Of a stretch of DNA of 64,000 nucleotides, positions 36,290 to 47,285 are shown one piece after another. Within the stretch, counting starts at the first letter, position 1. Every line of letters begins with the position of its first letter. The notes below the pieces were generated by a model. The model saw only the letters and a list, made by a program, of their open reading frames with translations. It was not told the origin of the DNA and did no database searches. This DNA is from Maylandia zebra (Eukaryota > Chordata > Actinopteri > Cichliformes > Cichlidae). A program made the translations under genes and the position numbers. Where the stretch lies: contig NC_135176.1 of the NCBI RefSeq assembly GCF_041146795.1, positions 19,851,786 through 19,915,785 of the forward strand, written 5' to 3'.

Positions 36290-39200
36290 TCAGTTTCCAT
36301 CTGTCTGTAGAGGAGTGACACTGGATTTCTCAGACACAACTGAATCTGGTTCAGTTGTGTCGTCTATATGACTGAGCCTGGGCCCATCCTCTGTTTGTTG
36401 CTGCAGGGGTCCCCCAGCAGCGATAGGCCATGGTGCACTGGTGGGTGGGAAAGTGCTTTGGTTGAGGGTATCGGATTGGCAGAGGGGGCAGTTTCCGGCA
36501 AGGCTGCTGCAAAGCGACCCCCAGTACTGCTCGCATTGTTCACGCAAACGGCGTCCGACCCACGTCTTGACCTCCTCTCCGCACTTCAGCAGGAAGTTCG
36601 TCAGCTCCACGTATGGCCTGGCAGGATGCGAATACATCAGGGTCATCAATAAATACTTGGCTGTTTTGTCCAAATGTACATTTAGAAAAAATGTCACTTA
36701 CAGGAAGTGCCAAAAACAATAGAATGTCCCAGTTTTATTCATTTTTCCATTTGAGCAATTAATGACATAATTTTGAATGCATTTATTTGTACACATAAAT
36801 ATCAAAACAATAAAATTGTGGCTGTTAGTAGTTAATTTGTGTGAGTTTGTGTTTCTCACCCAGGGGGAAACATTAGGTGAAACTGCACCAGGTTTTCCAC
36901 GGTGTCCATGTGATCCCGCAGTGCCAGGCAGAGCTGGTGTTTGGTGTAGCACTCTCTCTGAAGCACGCACACCATCTCCTTTATCGCCGAACACCGCCGG
37001 CTGATGCAGCTGAAACGCTGCCGCAGCCCCAATGCCAGGCACCGCAACGTGTCCTTCACAAATGCTTTGCCCTGCGAGAAAAAGGAGAACAGTGAGTGGA
37101 CGATTACAGGGAAACCTATATACATACACACGATTTCCCCCCCCACATAATGTTTTATTGCAACCATGTTTTTATTTCCAATAGTCTTTTCTATCAGATT
37201 CAAAGACTTCTATTTAGTTTTTTTATTCTATTATTGATTTATTATTTATGTCCATGTTTGATTTATCATCTTTTCAGTCATCTATAAAGTACTTTGAGTT
37301 GGTCTAAGTTCTATGAAAGTGCTACGCAAACAAAAACAATTTGTGACAGCCTTAAATCAAGGGGTTTACCTGAAGTACTGTTTAGGAAATAAAACCATTT
37401 TTATACACAGTCCTTGATTTTTAGAGGCTGAAAAGTAACAATTTTAAAATAAGGAATTTTTATTTTATTTTATTTTTTTTTTTAAGTAGTTGGATTAAAA
37501 TGGTTTGTAGTCACCGACTGTGTGACGTCTAGAACCATCAGACATCACCAGATGCTGCATTTCCTCCCTTCAGATGGTACGTCAGTCCTATACTGAAGCC
37601 ACCTTCAGTTTAAGCTCGTTTGTGGCTCTCTTTAATTTCAGTTTTATCTTCAGAGGCTGAAAACCTGCTGACTTGAAGAATATCCCATTTCTTTGCATTG
37701 AAGAACTCTTGTGCTGAATTGCTAACGCTACAGCTATTGCAATACTTTTGTTAAATCCCTTGAATTAAAGCTAAAATCTGCACTTGAATGATTTGAAACC
37801 TGTGGTGTCCAGAGACCAGAAAACCAAATGCTCTGTGAAAAACATTAGTTTTTGCTGTATGATCTTTACCTCACAATATAAAGTGCCTCAAGGCAACCGT
37901 CTTTGTTATTTGGTACCATGTAAATAGAACTGTATTGAAAAATAACTTATGACTTACAGAGAAGGGGTGAGGTTAAATAAATGTCCACTTCTTCACACTC
38001 CTTTTTGAGTATGTAAACTAAATATCTTGTAATGCATTTCACTTCATTTTTGTATACTTTAAAAGGAATATTTTTCCTAAATTACATTCTGTACACTGTT
38101 GGAAGTTCTAACAGACGCTTGGGGTAGGCTCTGAAAGCCAGACTATCCTCATCCACTTTTACAGTAGAGAGCGAGAGAAAACAAACCACAAAACCAAACC
38201 ACAACATGTTGACAGCCTGGCACAAAAACCGTTTGACCTCTGTGGATGCTCTACATAGATCTTCATGACAGCTGGTGAACTCGCCCAATCGTCAGTGTAT
38301 TTGGCCAACTGCTCAACTGGAGTAAGGTCATTTGGTGCTGCTAGCGCATTAGTACAGTATGTGAGGAAAAACAGATATAAGAGGGTGGCTGTGCATGTAC
38401 AAAGACAAATTTGAATCTGCGAGTTAAGCAGTGAAGAAAACAGAAAAAAAACAAAAACACGAACCTGTGGTGCCGACCTAAACAAATTTCAGATTGTCAT
38501 CTATACCCTCAACAAGTGCCCCAGCAATAAGTGGTGCACACTAAGAGAATGGTAAAGGCCTAAATGCTCAACCCCTACATTGAGGGGATCCGGTGGCTCT
38601 GTAATGCTGCGGGGGGCTTTTTGCTGGCACGTATTGGGTCTTAGGGGATCTGCAAATCTCTACAAAATTCTTCTGGGTGATCATCTTTATCATGTTATGA
38701 AACATGAAGCCCTGAAGAAGTTTCCCGCAACACTTTATCCTTTAATCCACGACCATCTGTATCAGGTACATTCACTCAGAGATCTTCAAAGAACATCATC
38801 TTCTGTTTCTGCTCAAACTGGGGACACATTAGGCCTGCATCATTTTCTCATACATTTCTATTCTAGTAATGTGGACAGGATGTTCCTGTTCTCTCCTTTC
38901 ACTTCCCCTCTCACGCTGTGCTGTAACTGTGCTGCCATGCATAACGATACACTGCTTCTTATACAACAAGCATTCCTCACAAATGACCGCAATGATGGAA
39001 GGGATTAAATGAAATAAAAACACGCATCCAGATATGCCTTCTCCAACCCTGCCCAGGCAACTTCTGAACTTCCCCTCAGCCTGTCAGTGCCCCACAGGCG
39101 TAACGACACAACTGACTTAATGAGTTTATTTTGAGTGTGAATGAATGTGAGACACACTGGCTTATCCTCACCTGCAAGTCGTAGTGTCCAGCGTTGTGCA

Positions 39201-41261
39201 GCAGAGTAAGACATATGTGGTCCAGCCCTCGGATTTCACAGGAGTTGTTGCTCAAACACTGAAACATCCCACAGCCAACATCAGCTGAACTCAACAGGCA
39301 ACTCTGGAGCTCCGCTACGAGACACAGTGAGAGATCAGCATTAACTTTCCAGGTGAATGTATGTGCCCAATAATATAATATTAAAAACAATACACATCCA
39401 CTGTCAAGCCTCAGACCTTTGGCCTTCACTTTTCAGAAATTAGTATTGTGCCATACTGCAAATTTTTCATATCAATCCAACACAAAGGAAATGCAGGGCC
39501 AGTAATAATAATACTTTTAACTTAAACAGGCAGCTTATGTAGGGGAGAGGAGTGTGTCATGATTTAGTAGATGAATCATCATCCATTTGCAAATTCTGAT
39601 CACATTTTAATGACCGCTAAATTACTGTGTTTGTTTATTTCCCACAATAATTAAACAAAGCACACCTTTCAGCTTTTCATACATTTTGACACTCATGTTT
39701 TTGGAGAGGTATACATTTTTCCATTTCCAAAACAAATAAAAATGTATTAAAAACAATTCACTGGGCTACATACTGAACTTAAGATAGAAACAAAGTATCG
39801 ATCCTGTCGAGCTAATATGGATCCACGTTGGTATCGACAGTATCATGTTTGGATCGAGCCCCTCAACTATCAGAAACCTATTTGTAAGTGTACGGAATGT
39901 AAATATGAGGATTTAGACATTTAAATGTTATATAGTACTTTTTGATCAGCTTTCCTTACAGATTAGACACAAAAGCACAACCAGAATTCATAAGGCACAC
40001 TGTCGATTTTTGAGAAAATGAAAGTATTTTAGTGAAAGGTTAGAGTCCGGAAAATACAGTATATGAGTTATGTAAGGTAGTTTGTTTCGGGCCAGGAGAC
40101 AGCACAGTTTCACACACTCTTCATTTTGCACTTTATGGCGCTGTTGTAAATGGTGAAAATACTAGTGCTAGTTGCACGGCGTCAACACGTTAACGAGGTA
40201 ACCGCTAACCGCAACGCTAACGCGTTGACGCCGTGCAGCCCCACGCACGGGGCGATCCGCGGTAACTCGTTAACGGAGACTTGTCGCGTTAATACAGTTA
40301 TGGCGTTAACCTCATTTTAACGAGTGTAACGCTGCAGCACTAAAATAGTAATCTCCAAATGTTCTCTTTTTACAGACCAGCGCCTCTTTGATAGCTGCCG
40401 CGTCCATCTTGTCGTTAGCTGCAGGTGAAGCGATGGGGGAGGGAGAGTTGTGTTAGTGAAGGAGAGGCCGAGTAACACGTAGAGAGAAAAGCGAGACAAA
40501 CTTGCAGTTCCATGAATATAATTATAACGTAACAGTCTAACTATATAAACGATATAGTCACACAGCTTATCTCGTATAAAAATATATCGATATATTTTTA
40601 AAAAACTCGATATATCACCCAATCCTAGCTAGAAGCATACTTTAACGGGTAAAATTAAGTGGCAAGCCGTCTTGGCTTTATGAATATGAGCTACAAGCAT
40701 ACTCTGATGGGCAAAGTTAAGTGGCAAACCGTCATACTAACTTAACTTTGTGCTGGAATTACTATGACAGCAGAAATGTGCATAAACTACTTACGGTAGG
40801 ACGTGTTGCCAAAGTAGGATGTTTTTCAGAACACCGGGAAAGGGATACAGAGGGAATGTGCATGGACAGGGTCGAACCACCGGAGTCGCGCATTGAATTA
40901 CAGTCACCAACAGCACAGGAGGTTAGAGAGGCGCGCACGGCCAACAGGTTGTCTTACAATGAGATTAAATGCGCAATAAGGGGGAGAAAAAAGTAGCACC
41001 CCTCAAGCTCTTTTTTTAAGGGCCAACAAGGGCCTCGGGCATGTAAAGTTTTCTTCAAAATGCAGTTTCCGACGCTTAAATGCGACCGTTACACGACCTG
41101 TGAAAACTTGCACGTGGCGGCTCACCTGTGCTCTGCAAAGAGAGGCGCCTTCTCATCTGGCTCACTTCTTGCTCCAGAACATCATGCTGGTCGTTGGTCA
41201 GCACATGACACACCAGCAGCAGAAAAAACACAGTGGAGACAGCGGACGCGTTCACCGGCAT
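36290..41261 (-). CDS. stc2: Stanniocalcin-2, 4 coding exons
   Basis: Stanniocalcins are secreted, disulphide-linked glycoproteins. STC2 affects calcium/phosphate handling and, in mammals, blocks the protease PAPP-A and so restrains IGF release. Minus-strand exons are 41261-41126, 39314-39172, 37071-36860 and 36617-36290, with matching phases and 272 codons (human 302). Residues 1 to about 24 form a signal peptide (core VFFLLLVCHVL). Exon 2 holds the cysteine framework DVGCGMFQCLSNNSCE with the NNS/NSC glycosylation region. Exon 3 has GKAFVKDTLRCL, FSCISRRC and LQRECYTKHQLC. Exon 4 has PYVELTNFLLKCGEE and EQCEQYWGSLCSSL, then a low-conservation Pro/Ser/Thr-rich tail. STC2 is preferred over STC1 because of the EQCEQYWGSLCS region and the BNIP1/BOD1 neighbourhood. 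The a/b teleost copy is not determined. Start codon: the ATG at 41261; an in-frame GTG precedes it. Confidence 0.93.
38575..38770 (+). mobile_element. Tc1-like transposase relic in STC2 intron 2
   Basis: The plus-strand frame reads RGSGGSVMLRGAFCWHVLGL then NLYKILLGDHLYHVMKHEA. It corresponds to the 'GGSVMLWGAF' core of Tc1-like transposases. It lacks the catalytic ends and terminal repeats. Confidence 0.55.
40060..40630 (-). mobile_element. hAT transposon 5' fragment with BED-finger start
   Basis: On the minus strand, one end reads TAGGATTGGGTGATATATCG (near 40627), a hAT-like terminus rich in ATATCG motifs. A candidate transposase start lies at 40407 (MDAAAIKEALVCKKRTFGDY), interrupted by a 178-bp insertion at 40164-40341. 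Beyond the insertion the frame continues FHHLQQRHKVQNEECVKL, which looks like the end of the BED zinc finger of hAT transposases. The rest of the transposase is absent. Location: STC2 intron 1. Confidence 0.6.
40164..40341. mobile_element. Hairpin-rich 178-bp MITE nested in the hAT fragment
   Basis: The ends are AGTGCT and AGCACT. They are flanked by AAAATACT (40156-40163) and AAAATAGT (40342-40349), an 8-bp target duplication with one mismatch. A long internal palindrome pairs GCACGGCGTCAACACGTTAA (from about 40174) with a region ending GCGTTGACGCCGTGC (to about 40237). GTTAACG motifs recur throughout. Confidence 0.65.
40632..40740 (+). repeat. Imperfect direct duplication of about 58 bp
   Basis: GCATACTTTAACGGGTAAAA, then TTAAGTGGCAAGCCGTC near 40636-40672, recurs as GCATACTCTGATGGGCAAAG, then TTAAGTGGCAAACCGTC near 40697-40733. 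Both copies follow a GCTA(G/C)AA motif. The duplication abuts the hAT fragment end in STC2 intron 1. Confidence 0.6.
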
Positions 41262-41282
41262 CACTGAGGTCGAGTCAGCGTA

Positions 41283-41346
41283 TGTGCGGTGCGGTGCGGT
41301 GCGGTGCGGTGCTCTTTTCTTCTCTTCTCTTCTCTTCTCTTCTCTT
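41283..41346. repeat. Two adjoining pentanucleotide repeats in the STC2 leader
   Basis: A (GGTGC)n run (about 41287-41310) is followed at once by a (TTCTC)n run (about 41314-41346). They lie between the STC2 TATA-like box and its start codon, so they should be transcribed in the 5' UTR as GCACC and GAGAA repeats. Confidence 0.85.
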
Positions 41347-41415
41347 GGTAGAAGTTCGCGCAGCTAGAGCTCGAAGCCTTTGAATAACTTTACTCTGTGA
41401 CGAGGAGATCGAGGC

Positions 41416-41424
41416 TATATATAT
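41416..41424 (-). promoter_or_regulatory. stc2: TATA-like box of STC2
   Basis: TATATATAT lies about 155 bases upstream of the STC2 start codon in a locally GC-richer stretch. It would place transcription start near 41390 and give a leader of roughly 125 bases. It is nearly palindromic, so orientation comes from the gene. Confidence 0.5.
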
Positions 41425-42107
41425 GTAGAGCCGCAGGAGACCGGCGCGTTCACGAAGGCTGGAGCTTGGGTCTCCACCAATCACAGCCTAGCGCCGTGAC
41501 CGCGCAGCACTTGCGCAGCTGAAGGTTTATCATTGATGAGAGTAAAAGAGGAACCTCCACCCCCTCACCCCAGCAGAAGATCCATGAATTTGAAAACAAA
41601 AAGAGACAAGTAGTGATTTCGGGGGGGGTTTTGGTTTCTTGGTTAAAAAAAAAAACACACGAAGAAGGACCCACGGAGGACAGAAATGGGATCAGGCAGA
41701 AATGGGAAGGATCACGTTGAGCGAACACACAAAAGAAAGTGAATCCCATTCCCATCAGCTCTCCCCAGAAGTGAAAATGTTCTTATAGAGGCCGCTTGTT
41801 CCTCCAGAGTCTGCGGGGGTGTGTTTGACGGCTTGCAGCTGCTTTCTTGGCGAGGCGCAGAGGCGTGCAATGAGGAACGTGTCAGACGCGCCCGGGCTGC
41901 AGCACATTGAAAGAGCACCGCGTTTTTCCAACTGTGAGGAAATCCTACAGTTTTCCTACATCATATTAGCGTGAAACAACTTCTGCGTAAACACGCAGCA
42001 TTTTTATACTAAACATCCAGGAACACTTTCACACGCGAAATACTTAATCTTTTATAGATCTCTCAAAAGGCACTAAGAAGCAGCGCAGGTAGTATGACCC
42101 GTTGTCC

Positions 42108-42151
42108 AAGCGGAGTGGGCTGCTGAGACTGCACAGCAGCCCACTCCGCTT
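42108..42151. other. Perfect 18-bp hairpin with 8-nt loop
   Basis: AAGCGGAGTGGGCTGCTG (42108-42125) is followed by the loop AGACTGCA and the exact reverse complement CAGCAGCCCACTCCGCTT (42134-42151). The stem is GC-rich and has no mismatch. It lies about 0.85 kb upstream of STC2. Its role is unknown; it is not part of a repeat that I recognise. Confidence 0.9.
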
Positions 42152-43567
42152 TTTGAGACATTGTCCCACATTGTGATGTGTTGATCTATGGCTACATCTT
42201 TACTGACAACCAAAGAAAATGAGCAAACAGAAGTAGAAGTACCAGTGCACTGCAATAACTTCTAAAGTAACAGTTTTAGAAGTTCTTTTAATAGAAAGTG
42301 AAAATATAGATGTGCACAAAAGAGCTATTGCATAGCCTCCATTTACATTCCCAAGACTTCAAGTCAAAACTGATCTAAAGTAAAATATAGTAGCTATAGT
42401 TAATTCTCCTTCACATCTTTGATACTAAACCTATAACCTGCACAGTTTGTGCATGTTAGGAATATCAGACCACCTTCCAGTAATCGCTCCATATTATTTC
42501 ACCCTAATGTCACCAAAGACACTACTGGAGCTGGAGGCAATACTTAATGATTAATTTGAGAATACTTAGATATTTATCTGTGTGAGACTTAGTTACACAT
42601 TCAAGTGTTGTTGCCACCTATTATCAAGTTTTTTGTTTGCTTCCCGTGAACAACTGGCCAATCAAAATTGGGTCAGCAGAGACTCAACTAATGTTTGATC
42701 AACTATTAAAGAACAACTTCAACTTTTTAACACCTGTCAGCCTAGAAGAAGCAACTTTTGAAACTTAGGGAACAAAATAACTGGGTTTGCATCAGAGGTT
42801 AGTGAGGGCGGTCTCTGCCTATGCAGTCACCCTTGGAAAAACCCACCAAATATTCAACTTGAGGTCAAACCACAACTTTATTGAGATAAACTAAGGTGTC
42901 TAGACTTTACATTAAGAGAACAGGCAAGGTCGTCAAATGTCATTTTGACATTGGGGAAAGAGTTAAAGAGAAATAAATCCACCAGCACTATCTGATATCA
43001 GTTATAGCGCCAGTGCTCATATCATGTAAAATCATTCAATATAGCCAGACCCCCTTTAACACTTTATACCAACAGTAACCATAAGCTCGTGTTATTTGAG
43101 CAGGAAGGTGGAGGAGAAGCCAAAAAAACCCCGTGTAACAGAAAACCTGAAAAGCTGAATACATACATGAATAGCCTGTCATTCACAGCAGTCATGCCCT
43201 TACTTTTAAGCCTTGATACAATTTAAAGAAGTGAGTTTTAGCTGCACACGAACCTGCAGAGTTAACAGACGTGAACCAGTCAGAGTAACTGCAGTGGCAC
43301 CTTTGCATATGCATGTTTAAGAATGTGTACAGCTCTCTCCTTTTACATATATTTTTGCAAAAACTTTCAGCTGTCAGGACAGATTTTTTTCCTACAAAAT
43401 CATCGTGGCCAAATAGATTCGCAATAATTGTAGTAAAGATTAATACTACAATATAAAAATGGATATGGATGGATATCAGGAAATCAAGGAGAACCTGTGC
43501 AGTCCTGTGTGGATGCAATTTGGTCTAAAATTTGTTGGACAAAGGAAATGATTGTAGTTTTTATTTA
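42152..43567. other. Gene-free interval
   Basis: No coding exon, RNA gene or recognisable transposon was found between the hairpin and the Tc1 element at 43568. The short ORFs here have no family resemblance. Confidence 0.5.
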
Positions 43568-46059
43568 CAGTGGCTTGCGAAAGTATTCGGCCCCCTTGAA
43601 CTTTTCCACATTTTGTCACATTACAGCCACAAACATGAATCAATTTTATTGGAATTCCACGTGAAAGACCAACACAAAGCGGTGTACACGTGAGAAGTGG
43701 AACGAAAATCATACATGATTCCGAACATTTTTTACAAATAAATAACTGAAAAGTGGGGTGTGCGTAATTATTCAGCCCCCTTTGGTCTGAGTGCAGTCAG
43801 TTGAACATAGACCTTGCCTGATGAGTGCTAATGACTAAATAGAGTGCACCTGTGTGTAATCTAATGTCAGTACAAATACAGCTGCTCTGTGACGCCTCAG
43901 AGGTTGTCTAAGAGAATATGAACACCATGAAGTCCAAAGAACATACCAGACAGGTCAGGGATAAAGTTATTGAGAAATTCAAAGCAGGCTTAGGCTACAA
44001 AAAGATTTCCCAAGCCTTGAACATCCCACGGAGCACTGTTCAAGCGATCATTCAGAAATGGAAGGAGTATGGTACAACTGTAAACCTACCAAGACAAGGC
44101 CGTCCACCTAAACTCACAGGCCGAACGAGGAGAGCACTAGGGCTGCCACAAACGATTATTTTGATAGTCGACTAATCACCGATTATTTTTGCGATTAGTC
44201 GACTAATCAGATCATCATCCATTGGACGTAAAACGTACAGCTTATTGCACCAGCAGCATCTGCTCTTATATAACTATCATTAGCTTACAGCTTTAAGTGT
44301 TTAAGGTATGTGCTAACTAAAAATAAAGACAAGACGATAGTTTGTTTCGGTGAAGTTTAATAAACTCCTTGCTATCTAAAATATAACAGGACACCGGAGT
44401 AGATTCTCCAGCATCTCACACTTCTGATAATCAGTTGTCTGCTTGACGTTTATTCAGCTGTGTAAAAACTATAACTTTAATCTCAGCCAAACAGATTTAC
44501 TCAGGAACAAATAAAATACTAAAAAAAAAAAAAAAAAAGCCAAACAATAACATTTTTAAGTTATCTAAGTGACTCATATGTTTAACCTGAGTAGCGAAAG
44601 ACGGCGGTGGGTTTGAAAACGATTTGCCGGGAGTCCGGTGTTCTCACGGCTCTAGTTAGCCTAGCCCCCGGCTAGCTATCGAGCTAGTGGGTAACAGACG
44701 TCTCCGAAAACGTCGAGCGCTTTTGAAAATATGCGGTGTCTTGATAAACTGAGCAGATATTTAAGGTTTCCACAGCTACATTCCCGCCTGAAAATATGTT
44801 AAACGTTTATTTTGTGACCCAGAAAGAATAATAAGAGTAATATTAAAACTAACTAGCTGCCGCCATTGTTGGAAACTGAGCTGGGCCGCGCTATGAATTC
44901 TGGGACACAGCTTCTTCTTCTTCGGGGTTTAACGGCAGCTGGCATCCTTGTACATGCAGTGCTGCCATGCCATCTTCTGTTTCAATCCGTTATTACACTC
45001 TTAAATCCTACTACATATTCCTGCGTCTTTTGTGATCTTACAAAGCTTCAAACGACGCGTCGACTATTAAATCAGTCGTCGACGATTTTGATAGTCGACG
45101 TAATCGTGACTAGTCGACTAATCGTGGCAGCCCTAGAGAGCACTGATCAGAAATGCAGCCAAGAGGCCCATGGTGACTCTGAACGAGCTGCAGAGATCTA
45201 CAGCTCAGGTGGGGGAATCTGTCCATAGGACAACTATTAGTTGTGCACTGCACAAAGTTGGCCTTTATGGAAGAGTGGCAAGAAGAAAGCAGTTAACAGA
45301 AAACAATAAAGTCCCATTTGCAGTTTGCCACAAGCCATGTGGGGGACACAGCAAAAATGTGGACGAAGGTGCTCTGGTCAGATGAAAACAAAATGCAAAA
45401 CACTATGTGTGGTGGAAAACTAACACTGCACATCACTCTGAACACACCATCCCCACTGTCAAATATGGTGGTGGCAGCATCATGCTCTGGGGGTGCTTCT
45501 CTTCAGCAGGGACAGGGAAGCTGGTCAGAGTTGATGGGAAGATGGAGCCAAATACAGGGAATCTTGGAAGAAAACCTCTTGGAGTCTGCAAAAGACTTGA
45601 GACTGGGGCGGAGGTTCACCTTCCAGCAGGACAACGATCCTAAACATAAAGCCAGGGCAACAATGGAATGGTTTAAAACAAAACATATCCATGTGTTAGA
45701 ATGGCCCAGTCAAAGTCCAGATCTAAATCCAATCGAGAATCTGTGGCAAGATCTGAAAACTGCTGTTCACAAATGCTGTCCATCTAATCTGACTGAGTTG
45801 GAGCTTATTTGCAAAGAAGAATGGGCAAGGATTTCAGTCTGTAGATGTGCAAAGCTGGTAGAGACATGCCCTAAAAGACTGGCAGCTGGAATTGCAGCGA
45901 AAGGTGGTTCTACAAAGTATTGACTCAGGGGGCTGAATAATTACGCACACCCCACTTTTCAGTTATTTATTTGTAAAAAATGTTTGGAATCATGTATGAT
46001 TTTAATTCCACTTCTCACGTGTACACCACTTTGCGTTGGCCTTTCACGTGGAATTGCAA
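43568..46059 (+). mobile_element. Tc1 transposon, inactive, interrupted by a hAT element
   Basis: The left end is TA|CAGTGGCTTGCGAAAGTATT, with an inner inverted motif around GTGTGCGTAATTATTCAGCC that is mirrored at 45929-45950. The transposase begins at 43918 with MNTMKSKEHTRQVRDKVIEK. It has a helix-turn-helix (GLGYKKISQALNIPRSTVQA) and the GRPPKLT linker, then is cut at 44138 by a 998-bp element and resumes at 45136. The catalytic half (45318-45923) is frameshifted but retains [17 protein letters not shown] and [11 protein letters not shown] (D, D, E). The right inverted repeat stops near 46059 after TTTCACGTGGAATTG, so the outer end is lost. Confidence 0.9.
44138..45135. mobile_element. 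Non-autonomous hAT element (998 bp) inside the Tc1 transposase
   Basis: The ends are TAGGGCTGCCAC and GTGGCAGCCCTA, with subterminal GTCGACTAATC motifs at both sides. It is flanked by an exact 8-bp duplication GAGAGCAC (44130-44137 and 45136-45143). Removing the element and one duplication rejoins the Tc1 coding frame (RTRRALISNAA). No transposase is encoded. A half copy lies at 4686-5250. Confidence 0.92.
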
Positions 46060-46109
46060 CTTTAATTTAAGCAGTTTAACAAAAGTATTTCATTAACTGT
46101 TTAGGAACT

Positions 46110-47274
46110 TCGAGGATACTTGAGGGTGCATGGGAGTTTGCCCAACCAGTCTACATGTGTTTTGTGGACCTGGAGAAGGCATTCGACCGTGTCCCTCGGG
46201 GCGTCCTGTGGGAGGTGTTGCGCGAGTATGGGGTGTCTGGCCCATTGCTACGGGCCATTCAATCCCTATACAACCGTTGCAAGAGCTTGGTTCGCATTGC
46301 CGGCAATAAGTCGGACTCGTTCCCGGTGGGTGATGGGCTCCGCCAAGGCTGCCCTTTGTCTCCGGTTCTGTTCATAATTTTTATGGACAGGATTTCTAGG
46401 CGCAGCCAAGTGGCGGAGGGCTTTCGCTTTGGTGGCCTCAGAATCTCATCTCTGATTTTTGCGGATGATGTGGTTCTGTTGGCTTCATCGGGTGAGGGCC
46501 TCCAGCTCGCACTGGAGCGGTTCGCAGCCGAGTGTAACGCAGCGGGAATGAGGATCAGCACCTCCAAATCTGAGGCCATGGTTCTTAGCCGGAAAAGGGT
46601 GGAGTGCCCACTCCGGGTCGGGGATGAGTTCCTGCCCCAAGTGGAGGAGTTCAAGTATCTCGGGGTCTTGTTCGCGAGTGATGGGAGAAGGGAGCTGGAG
46701 ATCGACAGACGGATTGGGGCTGCGGCTGCAGTAATGCGGACGCTGCACCGGTCAGTCATGGTGAAGAGGGAGCTGAGTGTAAAAGCGAAGCTCTCAATTT
46801 ACCGGTCGATCTACGTCCCTACCCTCACCTATGGCCACGAGCTGTGGGTAGTGACCGAAAGAACGAGATCGCGGATACAAGCGGCGGAAATGAGCTTCCT
46901 CCGAAGGGTGGCTGGCCTCTCCCTTAGAGATAGGGTGAGAAGTTCGGCCATCCGGGAGGGGCTTAGAGTAGAGCAGCTGCTGCTCCACATCGAAAGGAGC
47001 CAGCTGAGGTGGTTCGGGCATCTGGCAAGGATGCCCCCTGGGCGCCTCCTGGGCGAGGTGTTCCAGGCATGTCCCACCGGGAGGAGGCCCCGGGGCAGAC
47101 CCAGGACACGCTGGAGAGATTATATCTCTCGGCTGGCCTGGGAACGCCTTGGTATTCCCCCGGACAAGCTGGAGGAGGTGGCTGGGGAGAGGGAGGTCTG
47201 GACCTCTTTGCTTAGGCTGCTACCCCCGCGACCCGACCTCGGATAAGCGGATGAAGATGGATGGATGGATGGAT
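46110..47274 (+). mobile_element. 5'-truncated Rex3/RTE-type LINE with open reverse-transcriptase frame
   Basis: Beginning inside the reverse transcriptase (CFVDLEKAFDRVPRGVLWEV), the frame is open for 363 codons (46155-47246). It includes GLRQGCPLSPVLF, the catalytic FADDVVLL box, a thumb region and a C-terminal part ending [11 protein letters not shown] short 3' end closes with (GATG)n. An 11-bp duplication GTTTAGGAACT flanks it (46099-46109 and 47275-47285). The endonuclease and the N-terminal part are missing, so it cannot move by itself. The intact frame and match to 17459-18093 indicate a young insertion. Confidence 0.9.
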
Positions 47275-47285
47275 GTTTAGGAACT

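Noticed and set aside
38082-38485. Minus-strand frame with APNDLTPVEQLAKYTDDWASS
   Set aside because: The stretch looks somewhat protein-like but has no splice context or recognised family and lies in an intron of STC2; probably repeat-derived.
45318-45923. 201-codon ORF as a host gene
   Set aside because: It contains the D, D, E core of a Tc1 transposase and belongs to the transposon at 43568-46059.
46259-47077. Several minus-strand ORFs of 75-166 codons over the LINE
   Set aside because: They are antisense shadows of the open reverse-transcriptase frame; no family match.
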